Below, piece by piece: positions 51,775 through 59,736 of a stretch of 64,000 nt of DNA. Below the pieces are notes generated by a model. It was not told the DNA's origin. It ran no database searches and saw only the letters and a list, made by a program, of their open reading frames with translations. The number at the start of each line of letters is the position of its first letter. The first letter of the stretch is position 1. The stretch covers positions 124,001-188,000 of the forward strand of contig NZ_JAASRU010000004.1 in assembly GCF_011761495.1 (NCBI RefSeq), written 5' to 3'. Origin of the DNA: Alkalibacillus almallahensis (GTDB lineage Bacteria; Bacillota; Bacilli; Bacillales; Alkalibacillaceae). Position numbers and translations under genes: made by a program.

Positions 51775-52488
51775 TTAGTGATTCTGATTTAACAAAAAAG
51801 CTTCAACAATTTTATTATAGATTTCTGGCTGATCGAGATGCACAACATGACCTGCGAAAGGAATGATTGACACATGAATATTTCTATTCATTTTAGGATA
51901 TTTAATCGCTCCAATAGTTTCATGTTCATTCTGTTCACCGACTATAAATAAAACGGGCATCTCGAGCGAAGCCAAATCTTTTGTCTCTTCAAATGGATAC
52001 CAATCTTCACCTAGTACGGAATCTAGCAATTCTCTCCAGTCACCGTCATGAATATTATCAAAATAAGCAACAGCTTCTGGATTCTCTAACATTTTTGCTA
52101 TATTTTCTGATTCTTCCTTATCCATTTCATCCCAATTAGTTGGTTTCTCTGGAATAATGCCAGATAACGTTAAACTCTTTACTCTCTCTGGATGATTTTT
52201 AGCAACTACTAATCCAACGAGTGCTCCTATAGAACATCCGACAATATGTGCAGAATGAACACCTAAGTTTTCGAGAGTTTCGGCTAAATCTCTCGCAGAG
52301 TCATGAAAATAATCAGATAGATCGTGCGATACAGATTTTCCATGCCCGCGTAAATCTGGTAGGATAACCTTATAATTTTGTTTAAAATAATTTTTTTGCA
52401 CATCAAGCTCCGTTTTTCCTGTTTGCAAACCTGTATGGAGAAAAACAACCTCTTCCCCTGTTCCAGTTATTTCTGTATGTAAAATCAT
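51775..52488 (-). CDS. Alpha/beta hydrolase
   Basis: About 237 residues. The nucleophile elbow is GCSIGAL, with oxyanion region VFLHTGLQTGKT; Asp/Glu in FIVGEQNEHE and His in FAGHVVHLDQPE complete the triad. LPDLRGHGKS is the standard RGHG motif. AAAGGAGAG lies 9 nt before ATG 52488, chosen over the ATG eight codons earlier. A cytoplasmic esterase- or haloperoxidase-type enzyme; substrate unknown. Confidence 0.88.
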   Translation of the reverse strand: MILHTEITGTGEEVVFLHTGLQTGKTELDVQKNYFKQNYKVILPDLRGHGKSVSHDLSDYFHDSARDLAETLENLGVHSAHIVGCSIGALVGLVVAKNHPERVKSLTLSGIIPEKPTNWDEMDKEESENIAKMLENPEAVAYFDNIHDGDWRELLDSVLGEDWYPFEETKDLASLEMPVLFIVGEQNEHETIGAIKYPKMNRNIHVSIIPFAGHVVHLDQPEIYNKIVEAFLLNQNH

Positions 52489-52689
52489 AAGAAAACACTC
52501 TCCTTTCAACATTGAATTACCATAAACCTTACTTAGTCCATTTCATCACACAAAAAATTGCATCTCCTTGCAATATCAAGCTCGTTACTTTTAGAGAAGA
52601 TTAACCTTTGTCTATATTGGATTTCAGCTCACCGATCCAAGTTTCCTCCAAATTCTACTCATTCGCTTCACCTTACATATGAACTAGAA

Positions 52690-52779
52690 AAATAACGGCT
52701 TCACTTTTCCGTTAACCTGCCAAGTAAATTGAGTAATGCTCTATTCTACTTTACCGAATTAATACCAATAATCATCACT
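52690..52779. repeat. Dispersed intergenic repeat, diverged copy E
   Basis: GTTAACCTGCCAAGTAAATTGAG, read as AACCTGCCAAGTAAATTGAG, and the following TAATGCTCTATTCTACTTTAC resemble the first half of copies B and C. It ends beside the YesK-like gene. A further diverged copy, lacking the 3' half, is at about 42250-42345. Confidence 0.4.
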
Positions 52780-53118
52780 TCAAGTCAAAGTGAATATGAT
52801 TGTGAAAAAAGTCACCGGAAAAACGATTAGACCTATCTTATCCCAAATCGTAATCTTAGTAAGCTTAGATGATTTAGCCAATAAAGGTAACACAATCATT
52901 CCCAATACACTAACTAGAAAGATACCGACTGAAAAAAAGGTATAACTCATCCCTTCGAAGCCCCTTACAAAGAAAAAACCATAAATAACAACAACAAATG
53001 CCGTAAAAAATGTCAGCAATGGGGCTAAGTAATACTGCTCCATAAATTTCGAAATGATAAAAAAGAAACCATAAACTAACAAACCAAGCATTAAGCCAGC
53101 TACAAGTAAAAAATACAA
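52780..53118 (-). CDS. YesK-like small membrane protein
   Basis: About 112 residues with four membrane helices and little else, of the YesK type by length and topology. GGAG lies 8 nt before TTG 53118, preferred; ATG 53151 is also possible but has a poorer site. No role known. It is alone between the hydrolase and the gene debris to the right. Confidence 0.55.
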   Translation of the reverse strand: MYFLLVAGLMLGLLVYGFFFIISKFMEQYYLAPLLTFFTAFVVVIYGFFFVRGFEGMSYTFFSVGIFLVSVLGMIVLPLLAKSSKLTKITIWDKIGLIVFPVTFFTIIFTLT

Positions 53119-53334
53119 CCAATCCTCTCCTTCATTCCTAGTTTTCAACATTTAACAGGAAATTCCTTCTTACATGTCTAATTATGACTAGAGAACCAAC
53201 ACAAATTACTTAAGAAAATTTTCTTCTGAATATGCCTTATTAATAAATTCTAAACTATATTCAACAGATTTCTACAAACAAGATTAAACAGGTCACCCAA
53301 AATACACGCCTTTTCTATATACTTAATATAAGTT

Positions 53335-53650
53335 TTATAGGAAGTGGTGCGATTAGGAGCGAACCGTTTAATCGATTACATGGAAGCTGGTTTGAGATGG
53401 CATACATCGGGTATTTAATTAGTAAAACGAAGTGTTCCCTTAATTACTTAATCAATTTGAAAGGATAGATGTATGATAAAATGACGTAGTTGTTTATCTT
53501 GAAAATGAGGGTTACCAGGAAGAGGAATTTAGTGAGATTTCTGTACACAGATCCAAACCGAGCATAACTGCTAGTGTTATTTTTAGAGAAGAACCAGATA
53601 AAGTTTACTTTTACATGTATGACAATAGAATGCATTTATTTCTTTTATAA
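53335..53650 (+). pseudogene. Gene debris, including a DUF3139-like fragment
   Basis: The frame ending at 53650 reads DVVVYLENEGYQEEEFSEIS, then KPSITASVIFREEPDKVYFYM, similar to the C-terminal half of DUF3139 proteins, but it has no start codon and a stop just before it. A second coding-like stretch (RLHGSWFEMAYIGYLISKT) lies at about 53340-53455 in another frame. I read this as the remains of one or two small genes. Confidence 0.5.
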
Positions 53651-53832
53651 CATAGGAATAATCATATTTGATTCATATAAAATATTTCACACTGTCTAGA
53701 CTGAGTTATGTTAGAATACGTTTTTGCAGTAACTCTCTAACTTATTATTGCTCACTACATAATGGAAAAAGCGCCTAAGAACGTGAAATTATTTATATTG
53801 CAAAATTTATAAAGGAAGTGGGTGTTTATTAG

Positions 53833-54108
53833 ATGCAAGTCCTTTTGGTAGTCATATCTGCTTTGCTGTCTATACTCAGTATTCTGCCATGGATGCTGGC
53901 TAAACTTGATTATGAATTTTTTAGTTTAGTAACATTAGGCCTCAAAGGTCCAGTGGGTCTATCACTCCCCTTAATTTATGCTGGTATAAGTGTGATATTG
54001 ACTTTTTTCTTGAAACAGGGGAATGCCAAAATTACTCTACTAATTTGCAGTTCTGTATTTTTTGTTTGGAATCTAACTTTTATATTGATAGCGATCATAT
54101 TAACATGA
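53833..54108 (+). CDS. Three-helix membrane protein, unknown
   Basis: 91 residues with three hydrophobic segments (about 3-22, 38-60, 67-90) and few charged residues. GGAAGTGGGTG lies before the ATG. Unknown family. The terminator at 54247 probably serves it. Confidence 0.6.
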   Translation: MQVLLVVISALLSILSILPWMLAKLDYEFFSLVTLGLKGPVGLSLPLIYAGISVILTFFLKQGNAKITLLICSSVFFVWNLTFILIAIILT

Positions 54109-54246
54109 AAATAAAACGTTTTAACTAAAAACATTGCTTGAATATAAACATATGACGAGAAGTCTGAAAAACGGGATCAAAAGCGAGGCAAAATAACTTA
54201 AGTAGTTCAGTTTTTGAGTAGAAATAATAAAAATTTATTATTAAAT

Positions 54247-54283
54247 GAGCATTGAATTACATAGTAATTTGATGTTCATTTTT
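54247..54283 (+). terminator. Terminator hairpin (dispersed hairpin, copy 2)
   Basis: GAGCATTGAATTAC pairs with GTAATTTGATGTTC (one G-T), followed by ATTTTTC. It differs from the recQ terminator at 23283-23322 at only a few positions. Confidence 0.65.
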
Positions 54284-54377
54284 CATTGTTATATCAATGT
54301 TCGCTTATATTTTGATTTGTTATTCATACAGGAAATATAGCCAAATCAGCAAATTCAAAATAATTAATGAAGACCTA

Positions 54378-54416
54378 CAAAAAAGAGCAAATTTCTTATC
54401 GTAAACGCTCACTTTT
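54378..54416 (-). terminator. Terminator of the GNAT gene
   Basis: GAGC pairs with GCTC over a loop and a T-run (TTTTTTG) follows on the minus strand. Short stem; weak. Confidence 0.45.
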
Positions 54417-54449
54417 TCTTAAGTACTATCATCATTTAGCATATGAACT

Positions 54450-54920
54450 TTAACAAGTTTTTTTATAATAAATAAGTGTTGCATGATCGTTTATCTTTTT
54501 ACTAATCCCTGTTTTGTTATAGCCCAGTTTTTCATATAAATAACAATTTCTTTCATCCTCTAAGATTGTAGCTAACTCCCAAGTGATTGCTTGAGGGTAC
54601 AGGTTTTCGATTGAAGTTATAGCCTTCTGAGCTACTCCTTTCCCTTGATAAGAAGGTAAAATAAACATCGGGCTTATCCAGAATTGTAAGTTTTCCTTCC
54701 ATAAAATGCAGATAGCACCTACAAGTTTTTTATCAGCTAATATCTTATAAAAACCACCATTAGGATTATTTATTCTCGTAATTACTCTTTCGACAGTTTC
54801 ATTTGCTGGGTTGGTTTCATAATCTTTATACTTATCCAAAAGTGGCATAAAAGCCTTAACTTGAATGTCAAAAATAGATTGTGCATCTTTATCAGTTGCT
54901 TTCTCTAACCTTACCTCCAT
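54450..54920 (-). CDS. GNAT family N-acetyltransferase
   Basis: 156 residues. The acetyl-CoA loop is ILPSYQGKGVAQKAI; the C-terminal ERNCYLYEKLGYNKTG is motif B. N-terminal RLEKATDKDAQSIFDIQVKAF is a common start in the family. AGGTG lies 5 nt before the ATG. Acceptor unknown. Confidence 0.88.
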   Translation of the reverse strand: MEVRLEKATDKDAQSIFDIQVKAFMPLLDKYKDYETNPANETVERVITRINNPNGGFYKILADKKLVGAICILWKENLQFWISPMFILPSYQGKGVAQKAITSIENLYPQAITWELATILEDERNCYLYEKLGYNKTGISKKINDHATLIYYKKTC

Positions 54921-54967
54921 AACCGCACCTACTTAATCAATTTAGTTATTTATTTTTCTACGAAAAT

Positions 54968-55213
54968 CTAATAACTGTCTTCTTCAAATCTATTGCAACG
55001 AGTTCTCGACTTTTGTTCTTTTCTTTCTCTAAAAGAAATGTATGTAAACAGTAATAAACCTGCTATTGATAAACTATATGTTACTAATGAATAATAGCTA
55101 TCCATATAATGATTTGAAATATATCCTTCACTATGAAGGTAACTCCCCCCTATAGCATGTAATATAGCAATTGAAATAAGAGAAAACACTAATATATTCA
55201 ATATTTTAATCAC
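54968..55213 (-). CDS. Two-helix membrane protein, unknown
   Basis: About 81 residues with two hydrophobic segments (IKILNILVFSLISIAIL and YSLSIAGLLLFTYI) and a strongly charged C-terminus (RERKEQKSRTRCNRFEEDSY). GGGAGAG lies 8 nt before GTG 55213; the upstream TTG at 55252 has no site. Family unknown. Ends 47 bp before the GNAT start, possibly the same transcript. Confidence 0.55.
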   Translation of the reverse strand: MIKILNILVFSLISIAILHAIGGSYLHSEGYISNHYMDSYYSLVTYSLSIAGLLLFTYISFRERKEQKSRTRCNRFEEDSY

Positions 55214-55371
55214 AATACTAACTCTCCCTTCGAATCTTTTTGTTCTTTTCAAAAGACCGCGCTATATTTAATCCCCGCGTTCGGTGCAAATGAGTTCCAA
55301 AGATATTTATAATCTAAAAATAATGATTCGGAAAGTGATTCTAAAAAAGCTTCTAATAACTTGTGATATTA

Positions 55372-55690
55372 TCATTTAATGACAGTTTCAATAATGTCTT
55401 CCTTTTAAAATATAGTAACCCGATTTCATTATTTCCTGCTATTCTTTTCAATAATATTTCGCAAATAGTCTTTTTTAATTACATAAACGAATATGATTTG
55501 AATAACCACAACTCCACCAGGAATTATACTAGCGATCCATACCAACGGATTGTTTACGGAAGATACATAAGAATGCACAACCGAATATGCAACTAAACAA
55601 TAAGTTAAAGAGAGTATACTAGCAGTAGCATTTATATTTTTTATAAAATCATCCCCTATATATTTATTATAGACAGATTGTTAAAAATAG
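55372..55690 (-). repeat. Segment duplicated at 59252-59480 (copy 1)
   Basis: Both segments carry a small membrane-protein reading frame followed, on the minus strand, by a gene starting MKLSL. Shared strings include ATTGTTTAGTTGCATATTC, GCAACTAAACAATAA and CATTATTTCCT. In copy 1 the MKLSL frame stops after about 12 codons (MKLSLNDNITSY), whereas copy 2 continues into the HEPN gene. So copy 1 is a truncated duplicate of the copy 2 neighbourhood. Confidence 0.65.
55429..55644 (-). CDS. Small membrane protein with possible ATA start (duplicate copy 1)
   Basis: A clean frame reads NINATASILSLTYCLVAYSV, a loop, then a second helix (IIPGGVVVIQIIFVYVIKK), ending at 55429; about 71 residues with two helices. 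No ATG, GTG or TTG is in frame upstream before a stop, but AGGGG lies 8 nt before ATA 55644. The damaged duplicate at 59310-59450 has the same ATA. It is either a real gene with a non-standard start or a recently dead one. Confidence 0.45.
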   Translation of the reverse strand: MKNINATASILSLTYCLVAYSVVHSYVSSVNNPLVWIASIIPGGVVVIQIIFVYVIKKDYLRNIIEKNSRK

Positions 55691-55900
55691 TAATTTAATT
55701 ATGACATAGAATTTTCTGGGGGCAAAACTGCTGTACTTAATAATTATTTGTTGTAAAATTCAATCATATAACATAAACGATTATATAGGGACTTTGTCAT
55801 TAATGTAGAATATATTTTATTAAAGGTTCAGTTCATGTTTATTAAATAGTTTTATTTACTATTTTAAATGTAACCAACCAACTAATCTCTGGAGGGATAT

Positions 55901-56329
55901 ATGAAAATTAAAGCCATTTATTTGTTACTGCTTATACTCTTGATACTAGTAGCATGTGAGGATTCTCCTGATGAACATGATTTTCAATTTAAAGGAGAAA
56001 CGGAGAATTGGTCAGTAACTATCACTGGAGTTTATTCCCCGCGGGGAGAGGATGTTTACGAAAATGCTGATGCGACATTCACCTATAAAGGAGAAGAGGA
56101 TATAAGGTCAATCGTTATTAGTACATATACGACAGGAAATCGAGCAAAAGTTTCTAAAGAGTTCGATCACCTATCAAGTAAGGAAACAGTCGAATCTAAC
56201 TATGGAAATTATCGGTTTTGGCTATTGAATGAACAAGGTCATGATATTCTCGTTGATTTTAAATGGCGAGAAGGAGAGCGAAACACTAAACAAGAAGAAA
56301 CTGTGAAATTGGATTTTGAAGAGTTGTAA
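55901..56329 (+). CDS. Small lipoprotein, unknown function
   Basis: 142 residues. Lipobox LVAC (LILLILVACEDSP), then an immunoglobulin-like beta domain: ENWSVTITGVYSPRG, NADATFTYKGEEDIRSIV, EQGHDILVDFKWREGER. GGAGGG lies before ATG 55901. Similar small lipoproteins are common in Bacillus genomes. No operon partner. Confidence 0.75.
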   Translation: MKIKAIYLLLLILLILVACEDSPDEHDFQFKGETENWSVTITGVYSPRGEDVYENADATFTYKGEEDIRSIVISTYTTGNRAKVSKEFDHLSSKETVESNYGNYRFWLLNEQGHDILVDFKWREGERNTKQEETVKLDFEEL

Positions 56330-56604
56330 ACGCTAAACTAAAGTAGACAGTTATTGCTCGGTAATAGCGATTGAATTGACGGATTTTGATTTTTGATTTC
56401 GTAAAACTTTGATACAATTAATTTCAGACATTGCCAGCATTCCTTTCAACCTCCACTGTTTAATTGATTCGACACCAATAACAGTAGTGGTATTTGATTG
56501 GGCTGGCAAGTCTTTTTTTTGATTGCAGCGTTGTGTACTTTTTAGTTGCAAACTTCTGTACTTTTATCTTGCATTACACAGATATGTCCAGTGTCCTTAA
56601 TTAA

Positions 56605-58065
56605 TTATTTGTCTATACCTAACCTTTCCTTAGCACGCGGTACATTTTGTGAGTTACCAAAAGTGTTTTTCAATCTCTCTAATACTACTTCTTCTTCTAT
56701 ACCGCATTCTTTGAACAATGCTATTGATGCGACTACTTTCAAGAGTTCTTTAGCGAAATGCAGTTCAATCCCATTAAACCTATTCGCATTTCTTTGTTCA
56801 TCATAATGTGTAAGGTGATTCCTTGTTTCTACCACCCTATTGATAAAGCTATCAGTCTTCTTACTGTTATTGAAAAGATATTGTTTTGTTTCCTGATCTA
56901 ACTGTTTTTTGATTATATCTTTCAACCTACTGTTCAATGAGTATTCGTTCATATGCTTCAGTCTATTTAAAACTAGTTCCAAATCGCTTGCTTCTAACAC
57001 TCCACCTAGTTTTTCCTTAACATTTTCAAAGATTTCATTTTTCCTTTCTTCATCAAATAATTTTCCGTAGTCTAATGCCCGATGATAAACTTCTAGACTT
57101 TTCACGGCATTCGTGAACTTATCTTCAAGATCTAAATGGGGATTAAAAACATCGCTGAAATGTAAATTATAAACGTTCTTCAAATCTTCTTCTTTGGCAA
57201 ACCATTTATTACAGATTTCTTCAAACTGAACTTCAATACTTGGAAAGGTGAACAACATTTTATGGGAATGAAGTTTGTCGTTCATTTCATTCTCTCTCAA
57301 GGATACAAATAAATGGTATTTCTTAGGGCGGATTAATGGTTCTTCTTCAGTTCCCAGATTTTCATCTTCACCCCTTAAGATAATTCTTTCATAATTTAAA
57401 CGTTCTCCCATCATTAAGGATATTAGTTTTTGGAAGCTAAACAACTTCTCTTGAAACCATTCAAAACCCCTCTGATCATCAGGAGTTAATTTAATAAATT
57501 CACTGTATTTAAATATACTTGCTTTAGATGAGAAGTTATGATTGAGATCATAACTATTCTTTATTTCAGCTTCAATACTCTGAATATAGTAAGGAATAAC
57601 ATCAGGCGGGGTGTAGGTTGTCGTTATTTCGGAAGTTTCTTGGTCTTCTTCCAAACGGAATGGACTCTTATTAAACCAATTTGTTAGATCCTCACTGTAT
57701 AATTCCACCGCCTTGAATTGCACATCATTTTGACTACCAAAATGTCCTCCTGTAATAAAATAACTACATATAATTTTTTCTTTTTCTATGCCAGGCATAT
57801 TGGTACTAAAATTAGTTTGAACGCTATCAAATAAAGTTACTTCCTCACCTTTTACGGTGAAACCATGAATGATTCCATAATTTGATGTTCTATTAACTGA
57901 TTGAAGACCTTGGAATGACTCTAAAATATCCAAATAGATTGCATCTTCACCTGAATATAATGTACCTGCCAACTTTCTTTCAGGTTCTTCCGGTAACCAC
58001 CAATACCCTTCGATTTCAAAGTCATCTTGCAATGTCAGTTTTTTCAAACTTACATTTCTATTCAA
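56605..58065 (-). CDS. apeA: ApeA-like anti-phage HEPN protein
   Basis: About 486 residues. The N-terminal half opens with DFEIEGYWWLPEEPERKLAGTLYS, read as EGYWWLPEEPERKLAGTL, which resembles the ApeA N-terminal domain, followed by mixed beta structure to about 230. The C-terminal half is helical and holds the HEPN motif R415-N-H-L-T-H420 (Rx4H) within VVETRNHLTHYDEQ. ApeA was described as a single-gene phage defence HEPN ribonuclease. AGGAGG lies 9 nt before TTG 58065, chosen over the GTG 16 codons upstream. It belongs to the accessory island with Gabija. Family assignment by eye, activity inferred. Confidence 0.78.
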   Translation of the reverse strand: MNRNVSLKKLTLQDDFEIEGYWWLPEEPERKLAGTLYSGEDAIYLDILESFQGLQSVNRTSNYGIIHGFTVKGEEVTLFDSVQTNFSTNMPGIEKEKIICSYFITGGHFGSQNDVQFKAVELYSEDLTNWFNKSPFRLEEDQETSEITTTYTPPDVIPYYIQSIEAEIKNSYDLNHNFSSKASIFKYSEFIKLTPDDQRGFEWFQEKLFSFQKLISLMMGERLNYERIILRGEDENLGTEEEPLIRPKKYHLFVSLRENEMNDKLHSHKMLFTFPSIEVQFEEICNKWFAKEEDLKNVYNLHFSDVFNPHLDLEDKFTNAVKSLEVYHRALDYGKLFDEERKNEIFENVKEKLGGVLEASDLELVLNRLKHMNEYSLNSRLKDIIKKQLDQETKQYLFNNSKKTDSFINRVVETRNHLTHYDEQRNANRFNGIELHFAKELLKVVASIALFKECGIEEEVVLERLKNTFGNSQNVPRAKERLGIDK

Positions 58066-58208
58066 TTCTTTTAACCTCCTATTATCTTTGATATTACATA
58101 TTTCTACAATCACCCTGATATTACCTTCTTATACTTAACCAAAATGTAGTTGATTGTCACTCCTGATTCCGTTCAAATTCAAGTTCAACGCCTGATAAGG
58201 AAAACCGT

Positions 58209-58430
58209 CTTAACTCTTTATTTCTAAAACCATAACTACTTTAAAATCAGCAGGTCCAAACCCATCTTCTGGGTTTAATTTTATATTAGAAAGACCTTCA
58301 CTAGTAACATCAATCCAATCCATAGCAGAACATAAGATGTTTCAATAGTTTTTCCCATCCATGTTTTCGTATTTAACTTCGAAGATACGGTCTTCATTTA
58401 CTTTATTTCGAAAAATCAGTGATTAACTTT
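58209..58430 (-). pseudogene. Fragment of an unrecognised gene
   Basis: Coding-like pieces FRNKVNEDRIFEVKYENMDG and DWIDVTSEGLSNIKLNPEDG lie in different frames with a TGA between. The 3' piece ends KVVMVLEIKS at 58209. An alternative 62-residue frame exists but its sequence looks out of frame. No start. It lies between apeA and the HEPN/zinc gene, suggesting decay inside the island. Confidence 0.45.
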
Positions 58431-58477
58431 CATCAAGTTGTAAAGTATTAATGGCATACCTCTCCCTTAATAGATGC

Positions 58478-59272
58478 TTAACTAGCTGGTTCTTCATCCA
58501 ACTCTTCATATTCACAAGTACAGCTAATGGCTTGACCACCACATTTAGGACAATATTCCGAATCACAGCCAATGGCATGAAAAAAAGACTTTTTTACTGC
58601 ACAATCACTACAGTGAGTTAAGGAATCGAACCATTCGGGATCATTACTTACTTCTTCGCCAAATTTAACTCTTTTATATTCAGCACCCTTGATTGTGTAA
58701 GCTGGGAACATTTGTGATTCAACAATCTCAATAGCAAATTTATTACTGATTTCCACGCCATTATATATAACAAATTCATTTCTAAATTGCTCAATCAATA
58801 AAGCCTCTTCTTCCCAATATTCAGGACGAATATAATTATGTAATTCTTCATTCAGGAAATTCAGATGAAAATTGTGTATAAATTCAAAAAGAATAGCATA
58901 GATAGTAGAAAGTTCTTGCATATCTAATTCTAACTCAAAATGAAGAATTTGGTTTCTTAAATCAATTGCTTTTCTTATCACTGTTTCGTCGCTATGACTT
59001 AAATCAATCTTTATGATATTTTTCATTCTCTCTAATGCTTTTGTAACTGAAACAGTTTTACTAGGCTTATCTATATTTTCGTAAATAAAGAACTCATTTG
59101 ACTGCCTTAATACTTCTTTAAAAAGCAGCTCCATTGATTGTACAAGGTCAACCAAAGAGAATCTCCAGTATCGTTTATAATCTTCAGGATAACCTACACC
59201 TGTGGCTAAATGATAAAAATATAATGAATTATGCAAGAAATCGTACGCATTATCTTTTAAAGACAGTTTCAA
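58478..59272 (-). CDS. HEPN-like protein with C-terminal zinc ribbon
   Basis: 264 residues. Residues 1-190 are helical and include R106-N-Q-I-L-H111 (Rx4H, as in HEPN nucleases) in AIDLRNQILHFELEL. The C-terminal 45 residues hold zinc-ligand pairs: CSDC, then CDSEYCPKCGG and CTC. TTG start with GGAGG 6 nt upstream. I do not know a named family with this combination; HEPN plus zinc ribbon suggests an RNA-directed nuclease or a defence/toxin role. It lies between apeA and gajB, and part of its 5' end is duplicated at 55372-55690. Confidence 0.6.
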   Translation of the reverse strand: MKLSLKDNAYDFLHNSLYFYHLATGVGYPEDYKRYWRFSLVDLVQSMELLFKEVLRQSNEFFIYENIDKPSKTVSVTKALERMKNIIKIDLSHSDETVIRKAIDLRNQILHFELELDMQELSTIYAILFEFIHNFHLNFLNEELHNYIRPEYWEEEALLIEQFRNEFVIYNGVEISNKFAIEIVESQMFPAYTIKGAEYKRVKFGEEVSNDPEWFDSLTHCSDCAVKKSFFHAIGCDSEYCPKCGGQAISCTCEYEELDEEPAS

Positions 59273-59309
59273 TTATGTCCTCCTCTTAAACCATAGTTAT
59301 CAATTTTCA

Positions 59310-59450
59310 TTATTTCCTACTATCCTTGTTAACAATATTTCGTAAATAGTATATATAATTACATAGAAAAATGAACAACTGAATATGCAACTAAACAATA
59401 AATTAAAAATAGTATAGTAAGAGTAGCATTTATTCTTTTATAAAAGTCAT
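59310..59450 (-). pseudogene. Damaged duplicate of the small membrane protein (copy 2)
   Basis: Reads RINATLTILFLIYCLVAYSV, then breaks and jumps to YYLRNIVNKDSRK; the middle of the protein seen in copy 1 is deleted and a frameshift is present near the start. Sits directly upstream of the HEPN/zinc gene, as copy 1 sits upstream of the truncated MKLSL frame. Confidence 0.55.
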
Positions 59451-59736
59451 TCCATAGATTTTTATTATTGGAAGGTAATGAAAAATGGCGATATTATTAT
59501 ACAGTAGAATATTTTGAACAAAACCTTTTTAGAATTTTTGGATTTTATAATTAAATGATCTTTATGAGTTAACATAGCCATAGACAAACTCATAATCTAA
59601 ACTTTCTATTAAAAATATGTCTACTAATATTATTCTACATAAAGGCTCCTTTTTGTCTAAATCACAGTATGTTTGAATTCTATTCACACAAAATATATTA
59701 CATTCTCATTTAAAGAAATAAATGTAAAAATTTAAA

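Noticed and set aside
56351-56551. 66-codon minus-strand frame next to apeA
   Set aside because: It reads plausibly (VIGVESIKQWRLKGMLAMSE) but has no ribosome binding site at its start and no recognised family; kept out of the features.
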